A stretch of DNA of 64,000 bases from Marixanthomonas sp963974425 (GTDB taxonomy: Bacteria > Bacteroidota > Bacteroidia > Flavobacteriales > Flavobacteriaceae): assembly GCF_963974425.1 (NCBI RefSeq), contig NZ_CAXBCK010000007.1, positions 27,048 to 91,047 on the forward strand, in the 5' to 3' direction. Position numbers and translations under genes: made by a program. Shown here piece by piece: positions 1 through 8,165 of the stretch; the first letter of the stretch is position 1; every line of letters starts with the position of its first letter. A model generated the notes under the pieces. It did not search any database. It was not told the origin of the DNA and saw only the letters and a program-made list of their open reading frames with translations.

Positions 1-26
1 AATGCAATTAAGATAACACGTTTCAT
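1..26 (-). CDS. 5' end of an exported protein, partial
   Basis: An ATG on the minus strand at 26-24 opens a frame reading MKRVILIA before it leaves the window. A lysine-arginine start followed by hydrophobic residues is typical of a signal peptide, and an AGAAGA purine stretch lies just upstream. Nothing can be said about function from eight codons; the call rests only on the start context. Confidence 0.4.
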
Positions 27-283
27 AGTCTTCTGTTGTTTTCAGTTAAAATAAGCACATATAATGCCAAATAAAAATAAACAACGTAGATTTATTATTA
101 TAAGTACTTGTTTTAACATTAATGTTAGTCAATTTTATAATATCTTTTAGGTATTCATCATTAATACTAGATTTTTAGCGCAAATATTATAACTGTTTTT
201 TTCTGATGATTGATGTTAAACATTGATTAAAATTCTGTAATGAAATAGGTTATAACTTTAGAGTATGGTTTTTTTTTCGGATA

Positions 284-297
284 TTTAAGTACTTAAA
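284..297. promoter_or_regulatory. 14-bp perfect palindrome upstream of yegP-like gene
   Basis: TTTAAGTACTTAAA is a perfect palindrome 26 bases before the start of the next gene, inside an otherwise AT-rich non-coding stretch (27-322) in which no gene is visible. It could be an operator or the arms of a weak hairpin in the leader. In DNA this AT-rich, a chance palindrome cannot be excluded. Confidence 0.3.
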
Positions 298-322
298 ACA
301 AGTTTAACTATAAATAAGAAAC

Positions 323-643
323 ATGTTCGAATTAAAGAAAAAAGGAGATCAATATCATTTCAACTTAAAAGCAAGTAACGGGCAAGTGATTTTAACTAGT
401 GAAATGTATAACTCAAAGGCATCCGCAAAAAATGGAATTGAGTCTATTCAAAAAAATTGTGGCGACGATGCTCGTTATGAAAAGAAAACTGCTAAAAACG
501 GAAAATTTCATTTCAATTTAAAATCCACAAACGGACAAATTATCGGCAGTAGCCAAATGTATTCTGCTGAAAGCGGAATGAACAACGGTATTGAATCTGT
601 AAAGAAAAATGCTCCGGGAGCAGAGGTGAAAGAAGTTGAGTAA
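323..643 (+). CDS. YegP family protein, two DUF1508 repeats
   Basis: The 106-residue protein consists of two tandem copies of the DUF1508/YegP repeat, roughly residues 1-48 and 54-102. Each has the pattern [FY]HFNLK.[ST]NGQ[IV]I followed by S..M[YF]...[SA]...GI.S[IV][KQ]KN. The family is a small cytosolic beta-alpha fold of unknown function, widespread as one to four repeats; this length fits the common two-repeat form. It has no signal peptide or membrane segment. The gene stands alone: it is followed directly by a strong terminator shared with the convergent threonine aldolase gene. The family assignment is firm; the role is unknown. Confidence 0.9.
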   Translation: MFELKKKGDQYHFNLKASNGQVILTSEMYNSKASAKNGIESIQKNCGDDARYEKKTAKNGKFHFNLKSTNGQIIGSSQMYSAESGMNNGIESVKKNAPGAEVKEVE

Positions 644-665
644 ACATCTTTTTACTTTAAAACTA

Positions 666-697
666 AAAAAAGCTCCTTATATAGGAGCTTTTTTTTA
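666..697. terminator. bidirectional terminator between yegP-like gene and ltaE
   Basis: An AGCTCC...GGAGCT stem with a TTATATA loop is flanked by an A run on the left and a T run on the right. It can therefore terminate both convergent genes. Confidence 0.88.
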
Positions 698-698
698 G

Positions 699-1721
699 TT
701 ACTTATATTGTCTCAAAACTTCCAAAAAACGCTTGTGCATCGCATTGGTATAATCCAAATGGGTTACTACACGAAGTTTTCCTTGTCCCATATTGCTTAT
801 TACAATGTCTTGATTTTGTAGGTCATCCATAAACTTTTCTTCGGAAAAGCCTTCATTCAAGTAAAAGATAACAATATTAGTCTCTGTAGGTTCTACTGTT
901 GAAACGTAGGATTGCTTTCTTAAGGTCTCAGCTATTTCCGAAGCTTTTTTATGGTCTTCTGCTAATCGTTCAATATGATTTTCAAAAGCATATAATCCCG
1001 CTGCTGCCATAAAGCCTATTTGGCGCATACCACCACCTAACACTTTCCTAACGCGCATGGCATTTTGTATCAGTTCTTTTTTTCCAAGTAACAGCGTTCC
1101 TAATGGAGTACCCATTCCTTTACTTAAGCAAATGGTTAACGTATCAAATATTTTCCCGTAGTCTTTTGGGTTTTCTTTTTTGGCTACGATTGCATTCATT
1201 AATCTAGCGCCATCCAAATGCAGCCCCAAATTGTGTTTATCACAGACTTTTCGAATTTTCTTTATTTCTTCAAAAACGTAACACGCTCCTCCCCCTTTGT
1301 TGGTAGTATTTTCCAAGCAAACCAAGGTAGTCAATGGACTGTGGTAAAAATCTGGCGGATTGATGTTTTCTTCCACTTGTGCAGCGGTAATCATTCCACG
1401 ATCACCATCAACCAATTTACAAGACACACCACTGTTAAACGAGGCGCCACCGCCTTCATAATTAAAAACATGCGCCCATTTATCGCAAATTAACTGTTCA
1501 CTAGGCTGAGTATGTAGCTTTATAGCAGCTTGATTGGCCATACTCCCCGTTGGGAAAAAGAGGGCTTCGTCCATACCAAAAAGATCGGCTACATAGTTTT
1601 CTAATTTGTTTACGGTAGGGTCTTCTTTATACACATCGTCCCCTACTTCGGCTTCCATAATGGCTTGCAACATTTCTTTTGTAGGTTTTGTGACGGTGTC
1701 ACTGCGTAGGTCAATTTTCAT
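699..1721 (-). CDS. ltaE: Low-specificity L-threonine aldolase
   Basis: This PLP-dependent enzyme of fold type I cleaves L-threonine or allo-threonine to glycine and acetaldehyde in the cytosol. The protein (340 aa, the usual family length) starts with the hallmark MKIDLRSDTVTKPT and contains GDDVYKEDPTVN. It also has the HLDGARL segment (the Asp contacts the PLP pyridine nitrogen) and SKGMGTPLG, with the Schiff-base lysine in LSKG. There is no signal peptide. It ends at the shared terminator and is transcribed away from the exported protein gene upstream, 11 bases apart, so the two may form a short operon. Very confident. Confidence 0.95.
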   Translation of the reverse strand: MKIDLRSDTVTKPTKEMLQAIMEAEVGDDVYKEDPTVNKLENYVADLFGMDEALFFPTGSMANQAAIKLHTQPSEQLICDKWAHVFNYEGGGASFNSGVSCKLVDGDRGMITAAQVEENINPPDFYHSPLTTLVCLENTTNKGGGACYVFEEIKKIRKVCDKHNLGLHLDGARLMNAIVAKKENPKDYGKIFDTLTICLSKGMGTPLGTLLLGKKELIQNAMRVRKVLGGGMRQIGFMAAAGLYAFENHIERLAEDHKKASEIAETLRKQSYVSTVEPTETNIVIFYLNEGFSEEKFMDDLQNQDIVISNMGQGKLRVVTHLDYTNAMHKRFLEVLRQYK

Positions 1722-1732
1722 GCAGGTATATT

Positions 1733-2353
1733 TTATTGTCTTTTTAATTTATCTGCTGTTTCTGAAATTACAGCATCTATCATTTTATCTAGGGCAATTA
1801 ATTTTAATTGCTGATTATACTCATAATTGAGATTACTTTGTTTAGAAGCGTTTGTTACATCAAACTCCTTAAACTTTTTTGTAAAGGTACCCATTGGCGT
1901 TGTAAAAGAAAACTTATGCGAACACGGATATACTTCTGTTCTTTGTGTTGGCACATTTTCAGGGTCTGCTACTTCGTATTCTTTAACCGAATTATTTTTA
2001 AGCGCTTCTTTATGCTTCAGAAAAAAATCAAATATATCGTTATCATTGATTTTCAATCTTTTAAAAGCACCGCAATTATCAGCTTTGGTAATATGGGTTA
2101 CACCGTCTTTTTGCCAAAATAAATAGTATTCACTAAAATTTCCGCTGGTAAAACATTTTTCCTCTTTATTCATCGTAATAATTCGAGTATCCCCTAAACA
2201 GGTGCGATTAGTAAAGAAGTAATTTTCTACATTTTGATTATCTAATGTTTTAGTTATTTCAGAAATAATTGAATTCGGTTTCATTTCCGTATTTTTTTGG
2301 GCAATACTAATGGTACTTATAAGTACGGTAAGTAGTAAAAAGTAAGGTTTCAT
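1733..2353 (-). CDS. Exported protein of unknown function
   Basis: The 206-residue protein has a clean signal peptide (first 18 residues, ending ISIAQ), so it is periplasmic or surface-exposed. The rest is a soluble mixed alpha/beta sequence with three cysteines (in CLGD, ADNCGAF and VYPCSHK), which could form a disulfide. I do not recognise a named domain. It lies 11 bases upstream of ltaE on the same strand and is probably cotranscribed with it, although no functional link to threonine breakdown is evident. Confidence 0.75.
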   Translation of the reverse strand: MKPYFLLLTVLISTISIAQKNTEMKPNSIISEITKTLDNQNVENYFFTNRTCLGDTRIITMNKEEKCFTSGNFSEYYLFWQKDGVTHITKADNCGAFKRLKINDNDIFDFFLKHKEALKNNSVKEYEVADPENVPTQRTEVYPCSHKFSFTTPMGTFTKKFKEFDVTNASKQSNLNYEYNQQLKLIALDKMIDAVISETADKLKRQ

Positions 2354-2478
2354 AACAAATTGATGTATTTGGTTAGTACGATTTAAAGTTATAAAAATAG
2401 GCTGAAATAATTTCCGCTTGCCGAGTTAAATCCTATTTTTGTTTTTCTGAAAGAAATTTTAAACAAACCAAACACTAT

Positions 2479-3586
2479 ATGATTACGAACGATCAACTCC
2501 AAGACCTTAAGGATCGCCTGGATTCTTTGAGGCAGTATCTTTGACGTAGCCGGAAAACGAATAGAAATACAAAACGAAGAAGAAAAAACTTTTGATCCCA
2601 ATTTTTGGGATAACCCTCAAGAAGCCGAAGTATTTATGCGTCAACTTCGAAATAAAAAAAAGTGGGTAGAAGATTATGAAGAAGCCGTTAACTTTACGGA
2701 AGATGCCGAAGTAATTTACGAATTTTTTAAAGAAGGCGAAGGCGAGGCGGAAAACGTTGAAAACCGCTATGATAAAGCCCTAAAAGCCATCGAGTCGCTT
2801 GAGTTTAAAAACATGCTGAGCGAAGAAGGTGACGATTTAAGTGCCGTTTTGCAGATTACAGCCGGTGCTGGTGGTACCGAAAGTTGCGATTGGGCTAGTA
2901 TGCTGATGCGTATGTACTTAATGTGGGCTGAAAAAAATGGGTTTAAAGTTAAAGAGCTTAACTACCAAGAAGGCGATGTAGCCGGGATAAAAACCGTAAC
3001 ACTCGAAATTGACGGCGAATATGCTTTTGGTTGGCTAAAAAGCGAGAACGGTGTGCATAGATTGGTGCGCATCTCCCCATTTGATAGCAACGCTAAGCGC
3101 CATACTAGTTTCGCTAGTGTGTATGTATATCCTTTGGCCGATGATTCTATAGAGATTGATGTAAGTCCTGGAGATATATCATGGGATTTTGCACGAAGTA
3201 GCGGCGCTGGAGGGCAAAACGTGAATAAGGTTGAAACTAAAGCTATTTTAACACACAAACCTTCTGGGATTGTTATACATAATTCTGAAACACGCTCTCA
3301 ACTAGAAAACCGCCAAAAAGCCATGCAAATGTTGAAATCGCAGTTATACGAAATAGAACTTCGGAAACAACAAGAGCAGCGTGCCGAAATAGAAGACAGC
3401 AAAATGGCAATAGAATGGGGATCCCAAATACGAAACTATGTGTTGCATCCTTATAAGTTAATTAAAGACGTTCGTACTGGCCACGAAACTGGAAATACCG
3501 ATGCTGTTTTAGATGGTGACTTAGATGACTTTTTAAAGGCCTATTTAATGAATAGTGGGCAAAAGGAAAAGAGTGATGAGCTTTAA
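2479..3586 (+). CDS. prfB: Peptide chain release factor 2, with programmed +1 frameshift
   Basis: RF2 recognises UAA and UGA stop codons and triggers peptide release on the ribosome. The gene is read in two frames. ATG at 2479 opens 21 codons (MITNDQLQDLKDRLDSLRQYL) that run into an in-frame TGA at 2542. A +1 slip at CTT then continues with GAC at 2543 in the frame ending at 3586, giving about 368 residues, normal for RF2. The SPF tripeptide that reads the stop codon lies near residue 200, and the catalytic GGQ near residue 245 in SSGAGGQNVNK. An internal ATG at 2636 lies in the downstream frame, but starting there would lose the N-terminal domain. Frameshift regulation by RF2's own level is well established for this family. 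Confidence 0.96.
2530..2545 (+). other. prfB programmed +1 frameshift site
   Basis: An internal AGG (2530-2532) lies a few bases upstream of CTTTGAC (2539-2545), the canonical slippery CUU UGA C arrangement of bacterial prfB. The TGA is in frame with the upstream 21 codons, and shifting one base forward restores the long RF2 frame. Confidence 0.93.
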
Positions 3587-3663
3587 TAGTGTTCAGTACG
3601 CAGTTTTCAGTTGGCAGCGTCAATATCAATAAGCAGCAATTATTTTAAAATACAGTTCAAGCC

Positions 3664-4941
3664 ATGAAACTTAAAAAAAGAAGAAAGCTTGTAGAATATG
3701 TAAACATACTAGACAGGCCTATTTCATTTAATCCTTTTCTATTTAGCCGAAATTTTTTACTGTGGGCACTGTTAGGATTACTGGGTGGCGTTATTGCAGG
3801 GGTGTATTGGATTGTTTTAGAGTTTTTAACTCATCAAATTGCTTTTTTTGAAGGCTGGCAAGTAATTCCGGCAATGGCAATATCTGGGTTATTGGCTGGT
3901 ATTGTTATTCATCTTATTGGTGACCCCGGAGAAATACAGTTAATCGTCAACAACATTCGCTTTAATAAAGGAAAGTTGGATCCAAAGAATAATCCATCGA
4001 TGATTCTTTCTTCCTTGCTTTGTGTAGCCTCTGGGGGAAGTTTAGGTCCAGAGGCACCGTTGGTACAAGTTACAGGATCTACTGGAACGTGGCTAGGGAA
4101 AGTTTTTCGCTTAAAAGGAGAAGACCGACGCTCATTAAGTATTGCTGGGATGGCTTCTGGTTTTACCGCTTTGTTTGGAGCACCATTAGGTGGAAGTTTG
4201 TTTTCACTAGAAATATTACACCACAAACACGCTGTAGAGTATTACAAGGCCATTATCCCTGCTTTTGTAGCAAGTTGCTTTAGTTATGTAGTTTTTGCTT
4301 TAATTATTCATTTAGGACTCGGCCCTACTTGGGAGCTACCCGCTTATGAAATGGAATCGACTTATGATTTTCTATTTGCTGTCCTGTTTGCTTGTTCAGC
4401 TGCGGTACTGGCGTGGTCATTTATTTTCTGCACTAAGTTTTTAAAGAATATTTTTGGAAAACTACACGTCCCCATCTATATAAAAACATTACTTGGTGGT
4501 ATAATATTGGGGATAATTGCTTTTTACCTACCTATAACACGATATTTTGGACATCACGAAATAAACGAATTATTATCTAATGATTACTCTATTACATTAT
4601 TAACTGCTATACTTATATTTAAAATTATAGCTATTTCAGTAACGGTTACTTCGGGTTGGCGTGGTGGTTTTATAATTCCGTTATTTTTTGTCGGGGCAAC
4701 GTTAGGATTGTTAATACATCAAGTATTTCCTTCCGTAGATGTATCGTTGGCGGTTATTTGCTGTATGGCATCGGTTAACGCTTGTGTTACCCGAACCCCT
4801 ATGAGTACTACTATTCTATTAGCTACATTAACTGGGTTTACTTATTTTATTCCTATTTTGTTTGCTAGCTTAACAGGCTATTTTTTAGCACCACGAATTC
4901 CTTTTATCAGTTCACAAATGGATAAAAAGGTAAAGGAATGA
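3664..4941 (+). CDS. CLC-family chloride channel/transporter, divergent
   Basis: This polytopic inner-membrane protein of 425 residues has the CLC fold. Recognisable landmarks are GGSLGPEAPLVQ (residues 124-135, the GREGP region) and WRGGFIIPLFFVGA (the GxFxP region) in the second half. There are about ten or more hydrophobic helices and a short basic N-terminus. The external gating glutamate of classical CLC transporters (Glu148 in E. coli, in GREGP) aligns with Leu127 here, with a Glu three residues on, and the GSGIP serine motif is replaced by a GDPGE segment. The protein may therefore be channel-like rather than a H+/Cl- exchanger; that is inference. It follows prfB by 77 bases and has no CBS domains. 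Confidence 0.88.
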   Translation: MKLKKRRKLVEYVNILDRPISFNPFLFSRNFLLWALLGLLGGVIAGVYWIVLEFLTHQIAFFEGWQVIPAMAISGLLAGIVIHLIGDPGEIQLIVNNIRFNKGKLDPKNNPSMILSSLLCVASGGSLGPEAPLVQVTGSTGTWLGKVFRLKGEDRRSLSIAGMASGFTALFGAPLGGSLFSLEILHHKHAVEYYKAIIPAFVASCFSYVVFALIIHLGLGPTWELPAYEMESTYDFLFAVLFACSAAVLAWSFIFCTKFLKNIFGKLHVPIYIKTLLGGIILGIIAFYLPITRYFGHHEINELLSNDYSITLLTAILIFKIIAISVTVTSGWRGGFIIPLFFVGATLGLLIHQVFPSVDVSLAVICCMASVNACVTRTPMSTTILLATLTGFTYFIPILFASLTGYFLAPRIPFISSQMDKKVKE

Positions 4942-4960
4942 TTTTGTTTGTGAGTAGTTT

Positions 4961-5009
4961 AAAAAAAAACAAAGAGAACAAAATGTAAAATCACATTTTA
5001 ATTCTCTTT
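4961..5009 (-). terminator. terminator of the minus-strand TonB/DUF4249 operon
   Basis: A long hairpin pairs AAAGAGAA with TTCTCTTT, and inside it AAAATGT with ACATTTT. Read on the minus strand it is followed by a run of nine T, as expected of an intrinsic terminator for the operon that ends at 5156. On the plus strand the T run is missing, so it is weaker for the CLC gene. Confidence 0.65.
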
Positions 5010-5155
5010 GCTATCATAATTCTTTAATGAGTATTATCTCTCTAAGTTCAATGGGTATATTCTCAGCTGTTTTAACTTTAGCACCCCAATTATGATTTTA
5101 TAAATATAGTAATAAATTTTAAAATTAATGCGATCTTTTTAATTTTTTAACATAA

Positions 5156-6919
5156 TTACCTTACAGTAAATGTTTTTTTTAGGAAAATAGGCTGTCCTTT
5201 TTCAGTGAAACCTTCCATTATAACTTCATAAACACCTGAAATATCTGAAGTATAGCAGGTAATATTTCTGCTAGATTCGTTAAATTCTAGTTCTGGCAAC
5301 CAAAGTAATTGTCTTCTATAATCAGGTACACGTTGCGACGCTTCTGAGTTATCCGTGTTTGAATATACTTGTTTAAAATATTGTTTTTTTTGTTGAATGG
5401 GTACTATTTCAACTTGCTTAACATAATTCTTTAAAGGTTTTTCGTAAAAATCATCTTCAATAGTTTCCACAACCATTACCCCTTGAAAAGTTTGCGAACC
5501 ATAATAATATTTATCTTGCATTATGGCTATGCTTTCTACTTTATTAGCATTGTAATCTATTAATGTTTGATGATCCTGTACAAAAAAACCATCTACTAGT
5601 AAAAGAACAGGGGCATTGCTGCGCAAGCTATTCTCCTTTTCTCTAATTGCAAAAGTACCTTTTCCGTTTTGCCAGTCTATCCAAGCATCGTTTACTATTT
5701 CCACCATGGTTTCTTTCATAGTAGGAAAACGAGTGTATTCGTCTAAATTGTAAATGGAACTCTTTTTTTTATAAATAGAGGTATGCGGTGGAATTGTCTT
5801 TACAGTATCTGGTTTTACACTGTAATATGCATTTTCAACCTGATTGTAAACACTGCGTTCTACAATCAGATTTTTCATTTCTGGTGTGATGTAAAAATGA
5901 TTAAAATCTAATGTATCAAAACTTATGGAAGCTTCGTCGTTTACTATAATTTCAAAAGTATTATCAAAATCATTAAGTACTTGCAATGCTAGGGTATTGT
6001 TTGAATACGGTCTATCGATATTAAAATAGAAGTTCCCTTCAGAATCCACGTTAGATATTTCAAAAATAAAATTATCGCCCGGGATTGATAAGGCTATCTT
6101 TTGTTTTCCAATTTTCTGGCTTTCATCTTTAGTGCTTATTTTTCCCGTAAGGATTTCTCCTCTTAACTCTGGCACTATGAGCTTGTTTTGAGGTTTAAAG
6201 TTATCGGAAACTAGATTTGTATAATCTGTAGCATGTTTTAATGAGACATGCGCAACAGTATCTATTTTTCTAACCGATAATGAGTAATCTCCCTCCGGAA
6301 GTTCCCCTCTTTCACCTTTAAAATGTAGGATTACGGGGCTTCTTTTTGCATAGTTTTTTTTATCAGTAGTGATACTAAAGCTTGAATTATTGCTGCTATT
6401 ATCAATAACATTCTTTGGTCTAGTCTCATTATTTAAAAGAGTATCATTCTTTTTTGTAAGTGTACTTTGATTTCCTCTATATGGATTAATAATAGTAATG
6501 TCTTGCTGAAAATAATTATCAGGACTTTTTGATAGCATGTTCATGGTATAGGAAACAATTTTATAATTTCCTGAAGGAATTGTAGTAGGAATAAAAAAAT
6601 CGCTTTGTCCAATTCCTGAAACCAAAGGTATTTTATGTTTAAAGACCGATTCTTTGTTTTCATTAATTAATTCAAGGTACGCTACTTTACTAAGGGTACT
6701 TACATTTTCGGTTTTTGAATTGAGCACATACATTTTATAATACAAATACTCGCCCACAAAAAACAAAGACGTATTTAAATGTGTAAAAATATTTTCATTT
6801 GGTATTATTGATGTGTTGAAATGCTGGCTTGCATCACGATTACTAGTCTGTGCTTGCATAAAAGCAATTGTACCAATTGTGAAAAACAATAATAGAATAT
6901 GTAAAATCTTTTTATTCAT
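5156..6919 (-). CDS. Exported MG2-like protein of a TonB/DUF4249 operon
   Basis: The 587-residue protein begins with a signal peptide (about 23 residues, ending FMQAQ). Next comes a region resembling the MG2 domain of alpha-2-macroglobulin-like proteins: IFTHLNTSLFFVGEYLYYKMYVL, then IPSGNYKIVSYT. Such proteins in Bacteroidota are usually periplasmic or surface beta-domain proteins encoded with TonB receptors. The C-terminal half contains a segment (PVLLLVDGFFVQD, then SIAIMQDKYYYGSQTFQGVMVVET) that resembles a degenerate TonB plug. It is the last gene of the operon, 14 bases after the second DUF4249 gene. Substrate and exact role are unknown; the domain call is from pattern resemblance. Confidence 0.7.
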   Translation of the reverse strand: MNKKILHILLLFFTIGTIAFMQAQTSNRDASQHFNTSIIPNENIFTHLNTSLFFVGEYLYYKMYVLNSKTENVSTLSKVAYLELINENKESVFKHKIPLVSGIGQSDFFIPTTIPSGNYKIVSYTMNMLSKSPDNYFQQDITIINPYRGNQSTLTKKNDTLLNNETRPKNVIDNSSNNSSFSITTDKKNYAKRSPVILHFKGERGELPEGDYSLSVRKIDTVAHVSLKHATDYTNLVSDNFKPQNKLIVPELRGEILTGKISTKDESQKIGKQKIALSIPGDNFIFEISNVDSEGNFYFNIDRPYSNNTLALQVLNDFDNTFEIIVNDEASISFDTLDFNHFYITPEMKNLIVERSVYNQVENAYYSVKPDTVKTIPPHTSIYKKKSSIYNLDEYTRFPTMKETMVEIVNDAWIDWQNGKGTFAIREKENSLRSNAPVLLLVDGFFVQDHQTLIDYNANKVESIAIMQDKYYYGSQTFQGVMVVETIEDDFYEKPLKNYVKQVEIVPIQQKKQYFKQVYSNTDNSEASQRVPDYRRQLLWLPELEFNESSRNITCYTSDISGVYEVIMEGFTEKGQPIFLKKTFTVR

Positions 6920-6933
6920 ATATAAAAATTAAA

Positions 6934-8154
6934 TTATTCTTCCCAAAAGTCTGGAACTACATTCGAACCAAATACAGTACAATCTATACAAGGTGTTTGA
7001 GCTATTAAATATGGGCCAAAACCTATTTCTCGGTTTCCTGGCCCTGTTGGTTCTAAAGCAAACTTTATTAGTCCACTTTCAATTTGATTTACTAAAAGCG
7101 GCAATTCTGGTCTTGTAAGAAGACAATCATCTACAAAAGTTCCTGGAGATTCATCTTCGGCAAATAAATCTGAATAGTTAAAGAAAAGTCTTTGTGAAGA
7201 TACAGAAGCTACATTGAAAATTCCAATCACCTTTTCAGTGTCATTTTCTAGTGAAACAATATTTCCCTCGATAAAACCTGGCTGAACTTGAGAAAAAAGA
7301 CTTTCTGATTCTGAAAAACTCTTTAATTTTTCATAAAACCGATACGCATCTCTTGAAATAGAACTTTGTTTTACCAAAACACTATATCGCTGCGAAATAA
7401 TTGGATTTATACGTTCAATAAAACGCACTTCATATCTCGACAAACGGTCTTGAGCTAATAAGTTTGTCGATGCTAATAAAATTGATTTAGATTGTTTGGT
7501 AGCATAACAAACTTCTTCTTCTCGGGTTTTAGGTACAAGCTCCACTTCTGGAGGATTAAGACTAACAACTTCTAAATTTTGTGAAGCTCTTAAAGGTGAT
7601 ACTATTTTATAAGTTTCTTCATACTCAAAACGGTAATAGGTTTCTTTTTCATTCGGGTTGTAACTATCAACAAAAATTGAAACACCAGTATCTCCACTTT
7701 CGTTAGTTTCCCGTTCTACATATAAATCATCTATTTGGGTAATGCTTTCTAGCGTTGTAGGGCTAGAACCATAGCTTCTGCCATTGGTTGTTGTTATAGA
7801 TAATTGATAGTCACGATCCAGCTGGGCAGCAAAAGTAGTAGTTGATTGGTAAATGCCAGGCATATCAGTTTCTTCAAAAGAATATTGATTCCCCATAGAA
7901 TCGGTTACTAGTACTGTTGCATTACTTTCAGCCGAAGGTCCATCCTCTTCAAACTGAAATGTACGGCTCAATGTAATGGTTTGTAGTTTTGTTTCATTAG
8001 TAATGGTAGCTTCTACTACAAGAACACTTTCAAAGCTTTCTGTTTCAAAATCAATTTCTTCTACACACCCGTAAAGAAAAAAGAACGCTAAAATCACTGA
8101 AAAAAAAGTGACCTTCTTCAGTTTCAAAATTGTATGTTGTAATTTTACTTTCAT
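6934..8154 (-). CDS. DUF4249 lipoprotein, copy 2
   Basis: This is an outer-membrane lipoprotein of the DUF4249 family, which in Bacteroidota is encoded next to TonB receptors. The start was placed at the ATG at 8154 rather than the longer frame from 8214, because it opens a lipoprotein signal (MKVKLQHT..., lipobox FLYGC). The protein is about 406 residues. Its mature part opens EEIDFETESFESVLVVEATIT, a typical DUF4249 beginning. The C-terminus has a conserved cysteine pair in PCIDCTVFG. It is a close paralogue of the gene just upstream, with long identical stretches in the N-terminal 150 residues. The 11-base spacing indicates cotranscription. It probably works as a surface partner of the TonB receptor; the substrate is unknown. 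Confidence 0.85.
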   Translation of the reverse strand: MKVKLQHTILKLKKVTFFSVILAFFFLYGCVEEIDFETESFESVLVVEATITNETKLQTITLSRTFQFEEDGPSAESNATVLVTDSMGNQYSFEETDMPGIYQSTTTFAAQLDRDYQLSITTTNGRSYGSSPTTLESITQIDDLYVERETNESGDTGVSIFVDSYNPNEKETYYRFEYEETYKIVSPLRASQNLEVVSLNPPEVELVPKTREEEVCYATKQSKSILLASTNLLAQDRLSRYEVRFIERINPIISQRYSVLVKQSSISRDAYRFYEKLKSFSESESLFSQVQPGFIEGNIVSLENDTEKVIGIFNVASVSSQRLFFNYSDLFAEDESPGTFVDDCLLTRPELPLLVNQIESGLIKFALEPTGPGNREIGFGPYLIAQTPCIDCTVFGSNVVPDFWEE

Positions 8155-8165
8155 TATAAAATGAA

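Noticed and set aside
3590..3630. Short CAGT/GCAGT-type repeat after prfB
   Set aside because: A few copies of cagt-like units (CAGTACGCAG, CAGTTGGCAG) occur, resembling low-complexity intergenic sequence in flavobacteria, but too few and too degenerate to call a repeat array.
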